Assembly: GCA_902702965.1 (NCBI GenBank)
Contig: CACRXP010000118.1
Location: 1,243,603-1,307,602 of the forward strand
Length of the DNA stretch: 64,000 nt
From: Spirometra erinaceieuropaei
Lineage: Eukaryota; Platyhelminthes; Cestoda; Diphyllobothriidea; Diphyllobothriidae
Direction: 5' to 3'
The position numbers and the translations under genes are program-made. Shown piece after piece: positions 12,110-22,885 of the stretch. The notes beneath the pieces are model-generated. The model was not told where the DNA came from. It worked only from the letters and a program-made list of their open reading frames with translations, and made no database searches. Position 1 is the first letter of the stretch, and each line of letters starts with the position of its first letter.

Positions 12110-14002
12110 TCATGCCGATCGATTTTTCTCTTCTCTCGCCGCCTCGACCTCTCGGGGGATGGTTGACGGGCGTTTTGTCTGCGTGCGTTGCGAGTCCCCA
12201 CTCCTTCGGGGGGAGGTGACTGAACCAGTGTCGGGTGGTCGGTCTGGCGGTTCTTGTTCTTCTTCACCGAGTAAACTTGCCGTCGCGCTGTCTCCGTATG
12301 GCTTTCTTAATCCCGGTGTCGTTGTTTGGTCCTGAGCTCTACGATTTTGATGACGTAGGACTTTGTAAGCTGCAGGAAGGTCCAGATGCCTGTTGATGGA
12401 GTGGGCATCGGAGAACCACGCCTCGAGAGTTAGCCGTTCTGCTTCTGTCTTGCCCCGGCCTAAGATGGTAGCTCACTGGAGATCGAAATTATGCTCAGTT
12501 TCTCCAACGTGTGTTGCTAATTGAGAGTTTGGGTCTGACCTCCGAGTAGCCAATTTGTGCTCTTGTAGGCGAGTCTGAAATTTCCGCCCGGTTTCTCCCA
12601 CATAGTTGCAGTCGCCCTCATTGCAATTTATTTTGTAGATATCTGCTAAGGTTTCGGCAAGTGGCAATGGATCCTTAGGTTGCATCAGACAACGTCGAAT
12701 TTTTGCCTTGGTTCGATGGTCTATGCCTACTCTGGCAGGTTGTAGCAATCGAGAGATCGCCTCAGATACCCATTTAACATAGGGAATGGCACTCCATACT
12801 TGGGGTTGCTGCTCATTTGGCCGTCGTCTGTGCGCCCGACGTCTGCTTCTCTCGATAAAATGTCTGGGATAACCAGTGGATGAAAATAGGTTCTGAAGAT
12901 ACATTCATTCGGCCCTTTTATCTTCTGGCGTGCCGCAGTGTGTTTCGACTCTTTGGAATAGAGTGCGGACACAGTTACGTTTGGGAGACAGAGGATGGTT
13001 GCTGTTGAAGTTTAGGGTCTGTCTCGTGTCGGTGGATTTTCGGAATACTGCGGTTTGCAGTTGACCAAGTGTACACCTGCACACAAGCACGTTAAGGAAG
13101 GGCGGTTGATTGTTCGTCTCTGCCTCCATCGTAAATTGGAAATCCGGGTTAACCGAGTTCAGTAGTTCCTTTAGGTGCTCAATGTCAGTTCTTTTGATAA
13201 CGACGAAGGTGTCATCGACATAGCGAGCCCGAAACTTTGGTTGATACTTGGTAAACACCAAATGCTCTATCCGTTGAAAAACTACTTCAGCGATTAGGCC
13301 TGATAGAGGGGAGCCCATAGGAGTGCATATTATTTGTTCGTACATTTTTCCACCAAAGGTGAAGTAGGTCTTGAGACAGTATCGCAGAAGCTCGAGCAGA
13401 TGTTCGGACTTTAGAGGCGTGTCCCTCTCCTCATAACGGTCAGCCAGTAGTTGGTTCACAACGTCTATCGCTAGCCGCTGTGAAATGGAGGTGAAGAGCG
13501 AAACGACATCAAAGAATACTATAAATTCTTCTGGCTCTAATTTCAGATGTTTTATGCGCCCGAGGAATTGGTTCGCAGATGCTACTGTTGTTGGTGAGCC
13601 TTCGACCAAAAACTTAAGACGACCGAACACGCATTTTGCCAAACCGTACGTCGGAGTTCCACGAAGGGATACAATTGGCCTGAGTGGGAAATTTGCCTTG
13701 TATATATTCGGTAGACCGTAAAAACGAGCCATAACGGTGTCAGTGGATGTCGTGGAGAACCAGTCGTTGGGCGTAATCACCCCATTGACCTTGATATTTC
13801 TTAGGCTTTTGTTTATCCGGATGATTAGATTTTTCATTTCGCTGGCACGGAATTGTTTGTAGGGAAGCTGGTCTTCGAGTAAGTCCTGCACCTTGTTCTG
13901 GTAATCCGATTTGTTCAGCACAACTATTGAACGTCCTTCGTCAACTGGCAGAATAATTATGTCCTTGTTTGCTTTTAGAAGTTCCTTCAAAATCAGGCCT
14001 CG
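12110..14002 (-). pseudogene. PLE polyprotein: reverse transcriptase plus GIY-YIG endonuclease
   Basis: A single frame stays open from about 14002 to a stop at 12110-12112 except for two in-frame TGA codons, at 12905-12907 and 12473-12475. The N-terminal block contains NKDIIILPVDEGRSIVVL, typical of PLE RT. Palm motif A is FDVVSLFTS, followed by CTPMGSPLSGLIAEVVF and the catalytic box RYVDDTFVVI (about 13224-13195). The thumb contains FRKSTDTRQTLNFNSNHPLS. After the first TGA comes the GIY-YIG module: DIYKINCNEGDCNYVGETGR, then RLQEH. PLEs use this nuclease for target cleavage, with a telomerase-like RT. No intron is seen. The sharp preservation suggests a young insertion. Confidence 0.93.
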
Positions 14003-14027
14003 TGAGGTGACTGAATTATTATAGAAT

Positions 14028-14140
14028 TATGCTGCACGATGATTAGTTTAACAACCCTACTTAATTAAGCTTTTGAACACGAAAACGCGTTTCGGAATTT
14101 CGGTTGACATTTCATGAGTTAGACCATCTACTGTATTTCA
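14028..14140. repeat. AT-rich dispersed repeat family R2, copy at 14.0 kb
   Basis: This aligns by eye with 32092-32200: both read ATGCTGCA..GTGATTA, then CCCTACTTAA/TCCTACTTAA, then GAAAACRC, then CTCATGAGTTAG or TTCATGAGTTAG. Identity is roughly two thirds to three quarters with small indels. No coding capacity is visible. The class is unknown. Confidence 0.5.
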
Positions 14141-15222
14141 GAGGAATCCGCTCTAACTGGTGCCTTATATGTTAGACATCGTGTTGTACGGGCATAGAAG
14201 GCCTAGGTTAGGAAGCCCTAGGAGACGGATTTTCATATCTTTGATTTCATAAATTGTTAAAACATTATAAATACGATATTTTAGACACTTAGTCTCGGGA
14301 CTTAACAACGCATGAAGAAGAGTGGCGTATTTCGCGCAGATTTCATTTTCTCGAAATGTTTGTATCTTTTTTAGTGTGCAGTATCTCCTACCTAATTTAG
14401 ACTGCGATTAGTAACTGCCGTCCCTATGTCCGCTTTGTTTTAGCAGCTAGACTTCATAACAAAGCAGACGAGTCAGCATTGTCGGACAAACGCGTTCGTC
14501 CTCTACTAGCACACGAGAGTGTTACGTGAAATTTTGAAACTGGATGAGAGGACCAGAAGAACTCCTTCTCAGAAATAAGAAAGTTTTATTAAAATTTGGA
14601 TGAATTCCCTTTAAGTAATTCAGAAGATTATTTGACATCTGTACACATGCCGATGATTTGTACCCGTTAGGCGAATTAATTTAGTTAGGATGTCTATAGT
14701 TTATAGATAATTGACTCAGAGGACTCAGTTATTTAGGTTTCTTGGGTTCACAATAGTCGCTGAAAAGAAAGGTTTTAACTGCTAGAAATGAGCGTTTGCT
14801 TTTCTTATGTCCCAAATTTTATTAAAAGTCCACCTTTATGGAATACAACCAGTGGCAAATCCTTTGGTTATTAACCCTGACTAAATTCCCTTTGCGGTCA
14901 AATTACTCTCTAAAAGAAAACAAGAAGTGCATGCATTAAAAGTCGTCACGTTTTTGCCTTTTAATTTCCTCAGAAATAAACAGCTAACTTGGAGTACATC
15001 AACTAGAACTAAGGTCTGTAGGTGCAGACCAAAATTGAAATGGAATATTCGGACCAAAGTCTGTCAACTACAGCGGAATAGTCATGCAATATTCATTAAT
15101 CTACCAGCAGGTAGTTAAATGTATATATTGTAGCCACAGAACACCACGCAGGCAACACAGGTACGACAATTTCAAAACCGAAGTAGCTACCAGAAAGCAC
15201 ACTTGGGATGCTGGGGACTCAC
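14141..15222. other. Non-coding AT-rich stretch (putative intron after exon D)
   Basis: Only short, shadow-like frames are present. I see no exon with a good splice pair, no RNA gene and no recognisable repeat beyond the R2 copy that precedes it. Confidence 0.45.
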
Positions 15223-15689
15223 TGGTGAGCTAAGCCCCTCGCAGTTATGCCATGCAGCTACAGCACATTGGCAAAACGTGTCTGGGCTTTNNNNNNNNNN
15301 NNNNNNNNNNNNNNNNNNNNNNNNNNNNNNNNNNNNNNNNNNNNNNNNNNNNNNNNNNNNNNNNNNNNNNNNNNNNNNNNNNNNNNNNNNNNNNNNNNNN
15401 NNNNNNNNNNNNNNNNNNNNNNNNNNNNNNNNNNNNNNNNNNTTTTTCTTTTGATGCGCTTGCAATTTTACTTTGTGAACTTCGTTGTTTTCTAGTTCGG
15501 TAGTCAGCTGTTCCGAACTACCTGATTCCTCGACGGCGCGCTTAGAACTTTGTAATGAGCTGCATTTTGGTTTGTCGATAAACACTACTTGAGATTGTTC
15601 GAGTTTAGCCGTGAGTGGCAAGAGCTTAATAGATTCTCCCATGTTCTTTGGTGTTGCAGATTCTCTTGGGAGGTTTTGTTGGAAAACGT
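15223..15689 (-). CDS. Protocadherin-like gene, exon D (cytoplasmic tail, contains gap)
   Basis: A strong acceptor (CACTTGTCTTCCTATAG) ends at 15690. The phase-1 frame that follows completes the split codon left by exon C as Asp and reads VFQQNLPRESATPKNMGES, then a charged tail with KRAVEESGSSEQLTTELENN before running into 152 Ns (15442-15291). Beyond the gap only one frame is open, ending SPDTFCQCAVAAWHNCEGLSSP at a GTGAGT donor (15222). Length and frame inside the gap are unknown, so the part right of 15442 is firmer than the part left of 15291. Composition is typical of an intracellular tail. I found no catenin-binding motif. The match of acceptor, phase and composition makes this the likely next exon after C. 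Confidence 0.72.
15291..15442. other. Assembly gap (152 N)
   Basis: Run of N inside the proposed exon D. The minus-strand base run just before the gap is A-rich (AAAAGAAAAA), which may have stopped the assembly. N length may not reflect true length, so the reading frame across it is uncertain. Confidence 0.99.
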
Positions 15690-16984
15690 CTATAGGAAGA
15701 CAAGTGACGTATAATAAAACAATATAACATAAGTACTTGTATCCTTCATCTCAACCATATCATATGTATAAGTAGTTACACTGAATATGAGATGCCAAAA
15801 ATGGAAACAGACGTAAACTCATCTGGCTTAACTTCCACAATCAGTCGGCTATAAGTTAACCCCATGCCAGAAAAACCGAACATTTGAACTCAGATTCAGT
15901 TAAACCTAAGGATTTAAGTCAAATATTTCACTGCTTAATTGATGGACTTGTACTCTGCCAGCCACAATCAGGACAGTAGACTCCCATAGCATGGGCGCTC
16001 AGCTGATTCAAGGAGTACGTTCGTTCCCTTTTTCATTGGGGTCCATATGTCAGGTCTCCGAAAGTACTTATATAACCGAGACCGCTCGGTGATTTAGTAT
16101 AAATACGGACAGTGTCGGTAGGTAATCAAAAGGGCCGCTTCTGATCTCGGTGCGAAGAGAAGACTTGCCAAACGTTTAATCGACCTCAACAGGCTTGAGG
16201 CCTAAGCGCTTTAGCAAAAATAAGCAGTCAGTTTCTAATCGCGGACCATTACAATGTTCAGTATAAGTTCACTGACAGGAATTTAAGGGCGATGTATATC
16301 CAATGGCAACGGCATGCCGGAGTGGATGTCCAAGCTAACTACTTTGTAAGTGAATTCATAGTTTTGAGTATAAAGTCCCTCACTGTCAATTTATACGTAG
16401 GGTATAGTCTGAGTCGTCGGACATTGGTATTAATTACTCTCAGGTCAGCACAGTCGCTTCAATTAGGTGGCCGATGTTCTGACTGGAAATTAATTGGTTT
16501 ACGGGCCGAATGCCAGGGGTTGCAGGGATCCCAAAGTATTCTATGACGTTTTTCAGGCAAACATGCCTTACTAAGGCGACCACTGTGTCCTTTTTCGAAT
16601 TCGTTCTTCTTATGACGACTTACTTACTGTATCATCAGTTTCAACAGCGCGAAACTTTCATGTACCGCGTGTTCAGTAATGCAGTGTCGTGAATAGTCGG
16701 TCAGTAGCTCGGTTATTTTAAGCTGCGACAAGCCTGGCAATTTCGCTTTTCTAAAATAATACACATATGCTGAGAAAAGATCACGTTAAAGATGGACCAG
16801 CCTTGCAAAGATTTTTTATTCGGTAATTCTATTTTATTCAAAACGGCCTTACCGCCCTTCTTTGAAAACCGACAAAGTGCGCCGAATCGTCGGTCGAGTT
16901 CGCTGTTCTTATGGGTTCTCTAAAAATAGGGAAGGATAGGTAAAAAACGGCGAAGGTCAGAAAATAGGACAACATATTTTCATG

Positions 16985-17185
16985 TCTTAATCCCAACAAT
17001 AACCCTAATATAAGACTAAACCGTTGCCCTCATCCCGATCCCAGCCCTACCCTAAACCCTGACTGTGAAGTTAACACCGGCCCGTGCCTTAAACCCGACG
17101 ATGATCTTGGCTTACCTTACCGTTAACGTTCAGCCTAGTCTTACACATTATCCTTAATCTAACCCTAACCCTAACCTTAACATAT
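16985..17185. repeat. Degenerate telomere-like block 2
   Basis: About 200 bp of decayed AACCCT/CCCTAA words: AATAACCCTAATATAAG, CCCTACCCTAAACCCTG, and a better-kept AACCCTAACCCTAACCTTAA near 17160-17180. It is the longest of four such blocks in the window. Flatworm telomeres use TTAGGG, but this tract lies deep in an intron and is too decayed to be a functional end. Confidence 0.65.
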
Positions 17186-19003
17186 AAGGCGAATTAACTC
17201 AGTCCTACCCTGTTTTATATTCAAAGATTTCAAAGTCGCCCACGAAGTTCGCTTTAGCGGTCTACTGTTGCACACCATTTTGCTTGTTATCTTACTTGTA
17301 GGCGACAAAATTAATAAAAGCTTTTTGCTGCAAAAGTCTAAAGCGTTTGTCCCACCGTCATCATCTTAACTTTTACGTCTTCCTTTCAGGGACCGTAAAA
17401 ATAGTGTGTTTTCTGAGGTATTTTAACCAAATTCAACAGGGCTTGGGGTTCCTGCCCAGGTGTCGATTAAAATGAACTGGATGCTTAAAGAGAAAATCTC
17501 GAAATATATCCGGCACTCATAAAGAAATTCCATTTAAGGGTTTTCTAGGAACCTATTTATACTAAATTTTCCAGATTGTAATTTACGATTGCTGTAGCTC
17601 GTCGACTTTTATCTTCAGCTGAGAAAATGACGGATAAATTTAGCTCAAATCGTGATCTTCAAAAGCCAATATGGGGCTTTTTTTCACGCAGTGTCTCCGT
17701 TAAAGCAGTAGCTTCTTACTTCGATTTCAGCCCTTAAAATCCATACCCAGGTTATAACACCGGACAGACTATGCTCAGTAAAAATCCCGCCTGGACTTCG
17801 TTCTGCCTTAATTGCTCGAGGTTTCAACTTTAGCAAACCAGTTTTATAGAAAAATCAGGCCTTGGGCGTAATCCGGGAAAAACATATCAATAATTTCACC
17901 TAGCAGTATGCACTACGTCCATAGTTCTGTGGTTAGGGATTTTTTCTGAGTACGAGGAGTGCGCGCCTTCAGTCCATCTCACGGGAGTCCCATTCTGACC
18001 TTGTACGTTCTTCTGTCTGTCGCTATGTTACTTCTAGGTATATACAGTCCACTGATATTGCATATATTTTGTGACATTCATTCTTAAATTGTAATGCTCT
18101 TTCATGATTATTGGAAAAGGATCTAGCCCTGTTTTTTAGTTTAAATACACTACAATTATTGTTTGAGAATAAACAACCGAACAGTAGGGCTCCTTGAAAC
18201 CTGACCTCTTCATACTGCATCGGCACGTTACACGACTGAAATAAATTCCACTGCGCTGGCGTTTGCAAACAGAAATTTCGTCAAAAACCGCTAAATGGAA
18301 TACGATTTTTCCTTCGCTATTTCTTAAAAACGTCTCTGCTTACAAGAACGCATGGTAGTTGTGTTTTCCAAGACAAAATGCGTAGATATTATCAATACTT
18401 TACCAAAACAGTTTTCTTGCTTTAAGTGACCAAAAAGGGTACGAATGATGCTATGCCTTCGTTAGAACAAGATATCCTTGCCAGTGTATTTGCCTGAACA
18501 GTTTCACGTTTTTAATTGTTGTTAAGTTTCTTCAAATGCACAAGTGGTTCTATAAAATAGGTACTTTTACGAGAAAATTTATAACTCGTCGATATTTCTT
18601 CAAGGTACGCAGCCGAATATTGCAGAACGATCGGTAAAGGCATCTCTTAGTAAAAGATTCATTATTCGGGGTTGCAAGCGCTTGAGGAAAAATAATAAAG
18701 AAAAAATTGTAATTAACCTCTAGGACGAAAGACTGTATTAATGTCTGTACAGCTCCCGATTTGTTGTTTTGAAAGGTCAGTGATAAACATGCTGTCCTGA
18801 AGCTTGCCTCACTAACTCCCTCCCAACATTCCACTTTTTCTGGACTAAACAGGCAAAGTACCGATATACATATTAGAATGGTTAGGAATTGAAAAAACCG
18901 AACGCGAATTTATTTCTTATTAAGATAGCACAGGGCAAATACCCAATAACCGCTTCTTTTATAAACTAAAGCGTACATCTTTTTAAAACTTGCGATGCCT
19001 TAC

Positions 19004-19186
19004 GGAACAAGCTTTGCTTGGAGTTAGGGTCGAAATAGCCCCAATTGAAGGCAACGCTTCCATATTGGCTGACACGTTCGTCTGGGGGGAATATGAAAGG
19101 GACGAAGAGCCGGAGACGAATGAGGAACCCTTGACACTCCCAACAAACGGTTTTGCTACGGCCTCCATTGCACCACCTCTGTGTTG
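19004..19186 (-). CDS. Possible cassette exon within intron C-D
   Basis: A 183-bp stretch has an acceptor (TACTTTGTCAG) before 19186 and a good donor, GTAAGG, after 19004. The length is divisible by three and no stop occurs in two of the minus-strand frames. With phase 1, which the C-D intron requires, the insert would start TQRWCNGGRSKTVCW and end YFDPNSKQSLF. The phase-0 frame has a more tail-like, Ser-rich composition (KGSSFVSGSSSLSYSPQ). A plus-strand frame is open too. GC-rich DNA can give such frames by chance, so this is only a candidate alternative exon. Confidence 0.25.
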
Positions 19187-19703
19187 CTGACAAAGTATCG
19201 CCAATCTATTTGACTTCGGACCTTAAAGAGACAGACACGATTAACAGTGTGGCATGTGCATAAGGGAACATAACTTTCTGCTCATGATTGTTGAAAATTG
19301 TGGGTCAGCAAGCCAGTTAACACTTTAACTCGATAAAACCTAACGAGTACTTATCAACGAAATTGTGTCGTCGGAAAAACTGTCAAATGGGCCCAGTACA
19401 GTTGACTTCCTTTACATCGAGAAACGAACTTGTGACCGTGGATCAACAACGATTACATAAATTCACCAAACATGATGCTGGTTATATTTATTCGCAGGCG
19501 ACCTCGCTTAGGAGGACGTCAAAAAAGTTCAAGTCGAATTTAGGAAGATTTGGAATATGCCAAGATAATCACTCACTAAGTCAACTTAACGTTTTCACAT
19601 AATATCGCTGGATGATAGAACACCAAAATATTACTGTTCTGTTTCATACAAACATTCTGAACCTCATTAACCATTTTAGTGTAATCGTAGGGAGGTCTCT
19701 GTC

Positions 19704-20150
19704 TAATGGTAGAGGGGCGCTCATCGATCGTTCTTACGGAAGTCACTCTTTCCGTTGTGCCTTACGGGCTCTCTCTAGAGCCCAACCAACAGCCGCACAG
19801 CGGCGCATGATGTAGGCAGAACGTAATTACTGATCAAGACAAGGAAAAATGGAATGGCTGTTTCTGGCTTATTCGCCGTCGTCAGACAGCCATACCGAAC
19901 CCCGAAATGTGGAATATCTGGGGCTCGATTCCGCGACCTGTTATATATATCAAGCGAATAGTCTCAGAAGTTATTCAGTGCAGGACATGGAGTTAAGTTC
20001 CATGACATGACGTTCTAGGGTAAGACCCGAGACCGGATAGGGAACGCTCAATTTAATTCCCTCCCTTCTCCCAAACTCAGTTTCCCTCTGAATGCACACC
20101 AGAACGATTGAAGTCCTCAAAAATGATCGGTGAGCGCCCCTCTTCCATAA
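19704..20150. mobile_element. Composite element 1: inverted-repeat termini around a SINE body
   Basis: The left end (19706-19733) reads ATGGTAGAGGGGCGCTCATC and the right end (20122-20148) is its near-perfect reverse complement (GGTGAGCGCCCCTCTTCCAT). TA or AA lies just outside both ends. Between them, 19735-19945 is a reverse-oriented SINE-like body with a tRNA-type B box (rc GAATCGAGCCCC) near 19923-19938. The same body and left end recur at 36139-36400. It could be a MITE that captured a SINE, or a SINE whose tail is a MITE terminus. Confidence 0.6.
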
Positions 20151-20172
20151 AATATTCCCTATCAAAACTTAC

Positions 20173-20245
20173 GGGACAACGAGCCTGCGGCTCAGTGGTT
20201 AGAGGCGTTGGACTTCTAACTAACAGGCGGGTACATTTACACGGG
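20173..20245 (+). repeat. tRNA-derived SINE head fragment
   Basis: The sequence carries an A-box-like GCGGCTCAGTGGTTAGAGG and an anticodon-type loop CTTCTAA within GTTGGACTTCTAACTAAC, suggesting a tRNA-Arg(TCT) ancestor. The T-arm is degraded (GGGTACATTTAC), and there is no fold complete enough for a functional tRNA. Related heads lie at 20430-20560 and 48840-48955 in the opposite orientation. Confidence 0.6.
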
Positions 20246-20407
20246 TAGTGGTCTTTTTGATTGTAGACAGGATATAAATGCGTCTCATGGGCAGGGTTAG
20301 TCGGACTTCATGTTCCCCGCCGCTAGCATGACGGAGTCATCGTGCTGAGGACGGTGGAGTACGGTGAGGTAGGGGGACGGAGAGGGGTTCCGGTTCAGTA
20401 TTGGTAA

Positions 20408-20560
20408 AGACAAGTCAGGCTGCAATGGACATTTCTGTTTTATTAACCGTCGTAAACCGACCATACCCAACCCTCGATGTGTGGAGCACTTAGGGCTCGA
20501 TCTAGCGACTTGCTGGTTAGAAGTTCAATGCCCCTAACAACTGAGTCACTAGCTCATTAT
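20408..20560 (-). repeat. tRNA-derived SINE copy (head and body)
   Basis: On the minus strand an A-box-like TGACTCAGTTGTTAG is followed by the loop CTTCTAA and a B-box-like AGATCGAGCCC. The SINE body then includes CCACACATCGAGGGTTGGG and ends near AATGTCCATTGCAG. The body matches those at 19850-19945, 36280-36400 and 48820-48955. Confidence 0.65.
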
Positions 20561-20587
20561 TCTGCCTGCTGCGGTCGGTAATATACA

Positions 20588-20778
20588 GTGGTAAATTGGC
20601 GCTTACCGATCGTTTTTACGGAACTCACTTGTCCCGTTGTGGCCATTCCAATCTCCCTTATCTTTGAGGCAATACTATTCTGCCTTTATCATGCGTATGT
20701 GGACGCCTGCTATTTAGGCTCGAGATACAAAGGGGTGAGTGAGCACCGTAAAACGATCGGTGAGCGACCCTCTACCAT
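20588..20778. mobile_element. Short inverted-repeat element (MITE-like), about 190 bp
   Basis: The left arm (20588-20640: GGTAAATTGGCGCTTACC.., GATCGTTTTTACGGAACTC) is the imperfect reverse complement of the right arm (about 20735-20778: GAGCACCGTAAAACGATCGG, then TGAGCGACCCTCTACCAT). The arms match the termini of the composites at 19704-20150 and 36139. No coding capacity. This copy lacks a SINE body between its arms, so the terminal repeats can exist as a unit of their own. Confidence 0.6.
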
Positions 20779-21861
20779 CATTTGGTATTGTCAGGCTGGC
20801 AAGGAACCATATTTGTTAGTAATTTTTGAAGGACTGTGATCTTGATAGGAATGATTGAACTGGTACGTGTTTGTAATGTACATGCTTGCTCGTTGTTGCA
20901 TGCTTCAACCTGTCGGGGGAATGCGTCGAATTAACGATGTGTGGCAGATATTTTGTCCTCAAGATGCAAATACTAGTTTGTCTTTCCCTCTTTTTCGCGT
21001 ATAATACACAAATAAGTTTCTAATCAACTTTTTTCTCAAGGCAGTTGTAGTGTGCTCTATGAGAATGTCGTATGGCTTCCCTACTCCGAACTGAACGAAA
21101 GCCACTTGATCGTGACAAGACTGATTCACTTGCACATAGTGTGCACCACGACCCGGAAAGCGATGAAAAATTGTTTTTTTCAAACCGCCTTAAGGTCTAA
21201 CAAATTAATCGGCATGATTGCGATAGGTAAACATTGACAAGATGGCTATCTGTATGTCAAGAGAGCCTAATCGTAGGCTTATTAATAAGTTAAATGACGA
21301 TAAAGTAGATAAGAAAATAACTACCGACATACCAATTTCAAAGAGACAACTTATTTTCGGATAATAATTAAGCCAGTCAGAAAACTCTTCGCCAAGTCAG
21401 TCTACCGGAACCATTTCTTCTAGATCGTTGATGCCACAATTAGTTTCCTCCTTCACTTTTATTTCTTTCCATAGGCAGGATATATTGATTTTAAAAATGG
21501 AAAAGCTCACATCTCCTAATGCAAATCCTTAAACACCCTAACTTTCAGCTCTCTGTCAAAAACCATGCCATGTGTTTCGATTTTTGGCAAAATTGTATAA
21601 GAGCGCCCGTTTGCTCTTAGGTTGAATACAATATGTGAGGAAATCAAAAACTGCGATAGTTGTATTTGTCCTGTTTATACGAATATTTCATCTATAACAT
21701 TAAGCATTCTACTCGTATTTATTTTATTTCTTAAAATTGCCTCCGGCAAATAGGCTTGCTGGTCACGTGCGCACAGGAGCTGTCCTTGTTGAAAGATGCT
21801 GTCGTGTTAGTAAAAGTGATTGACATGAACATTCTGAATACAAAAAATTTATAATTCTCAC

Positions 21862-22885
21862 CTGAAGGGTCACCAAGGCGGATGCCACTTTGCACAGCCG
21901 AGCTTGGTACCTTCGGAGCCTCTAGGGTGACTGCAGACTGCCCACCTTGAGATAGCTGCAAGATCGCAGGGTAGACGAGGGTATCTCCACTAATGTCATC
22001 ATGACCCTCATAACTGTAACCACTACTTCCAAGAGATCCGTCCTTTCCCGCTGTTGTATCACCCGCTCTGTTGCCACTACCAATCAGTGAAATAAGGCTG
22101 TGTGAATCCCGGAATACTTCAGGTAGGTAATAGTAGCTGGGAGCGTCCGGAGGAACGCTGTACTGCAGATCAAACCCAGCCGCAGGCGGAGAGACCTTGT
22201 GATTGCTAGTGACACTACCATTTTGATGATTGGCCCCTCGTCGTGGCCTCCGGCAAATTGGACATTGCAAAAATATTATTGCAACAATGAGGAAGAGGGC
22301 GATGAAAATAGCCACGGCAATCATGACCGTAACAATTACGATGTCCTGGCCTTCAAAACTCCGGTAGGTTGCCTTACGCATATTTTCTTGGGCCGCATCT
22401 TCGTAAGAGCCGGTTGAAGAAGATGGTACTTTCTGGGGCCGATAGTAGTCGAGTATGTTGAAGAGGATGGTGCGATGGGCAGATTTGGGAGGCGTTCCGA
22501 GATCACTTGCCTCTACGGTGATCTTTACCAAACCCATGTCTCGGATGGTCAGTGCGCGGGCTACATAGAGAGCCCCCGTGGAAGAATCGAGTTCAAATGG
22601 GCTGCCATCAAGGATTTCGATCGTTTTGTTTAAAGACGGGTGTTTCATCTCCACATTTTCATTTACAGTCATAACAGAAGCCGTGCTAGTAGAGGACAGG
22701 ATTGAAAAATGTGCTATTTGGTAGACCACATCACCGTTCTCTGCGTAGTCGCGATCGGTTGCCCGAAATTGGGCAACCTGATAGCCGACCGGTTCATGTA
22801 TGGTCATGTTTATGACAATATTGGAGTCGGGCGGGAACAGCCAAGTCGGCGCATTGTCATTAACATCGCTTATGTGGATCTGAAC
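21862..22885 (-). CDS. Protocadherin-like gene, exon C (EC6 end, EC7, membrane helix, tail)
   Basis: The acceptor TTTTCACCTTTCAG precedes 22885 and the donor GTGAGA follows 21862. The exon is 1024 bp, entering in phase 0 and leaving in phase 1. It starts VQIHISDVNDNAPTWLF, the linker closing cadherin repeat 6. Repeat 7 follows, with VAQFRATDRDYAENGDVVYQ and a DRD calcium motif. The transmembrane helix is encoded at about 22343-22265 (IVIVTVMIAVAIFIALFLIV). The tail begins CPICRRPRRG and is Ser/Gly/Pro-rich, with LPEVFRDSHSLISLIGSGN and SGYSYEGHDD. Protocadherins mediate calcium-dependent homophilic adhesion and signalling at cell contacts, often in neural tissue. The family is certain; the exact orthologue is not. 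Confidence 0.96.

Larger units (their letters stand above)
11969..14005 (-). mobile_element. Penelope-like retroelement, copy 1 (well preserved, 5'-truncated)
   Basis: The element runs from about 14005 to 11969 on the minus strand. It carries a PLE reverse transcriptase fused to a C-terminal GIY-YIG endonuclease, then a 3' region ending in a (TTC)n tail (seen on plus as (GAA)n at 11969-11985). A decayed relative at 62690-63640 shares the 3' region, the GIY-YIG part and the extreme 3' start, which supports the 3' boundary. The coding frame enters at the 5' end already inside the conserved N-terminal part of the RT, so the copy is truncated. On its 5' side it abuts a copy of an AT-rich dispersed repeat (14028-14140). 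Confidence 0.92.
15690..21861. other. Intron C-D of the protocadherin-like gene (6.2 kb)
   Basis: The intron is bounded by the exon C donor GTGAGA (21861) and the exon D acceptor CTATAG (15690). It holds a telomere-like block (16985-17185), a possible cassette exon (19004-19186) and a cluster of SINE and inverted-repeat modules (19704-20778). The rest is AT-rich without recognisable genes. A TATA-like stretch near 16096-16105 has no supporting element structure. Confidence 0.8.

Noticed and set aside
15203..15503. Plus-strand frames crossing the N gap at 15.3 kb
   Set aside because: Open only because Ns contain no stops; the minus-strand frame has splice and phase support instead.
16030..16140. 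LTR-type promoter (TATA-like TATAAATAC near 16096)
   Set aside because: No matching second LTR, no primer-binding site and no gag-pol sequence nearby.
20173..20245. Functional tRNA-Arg gene
   Set aside because: T-arm is degraded and no acceptor stem pairs; related heads sit in SINE bodies.
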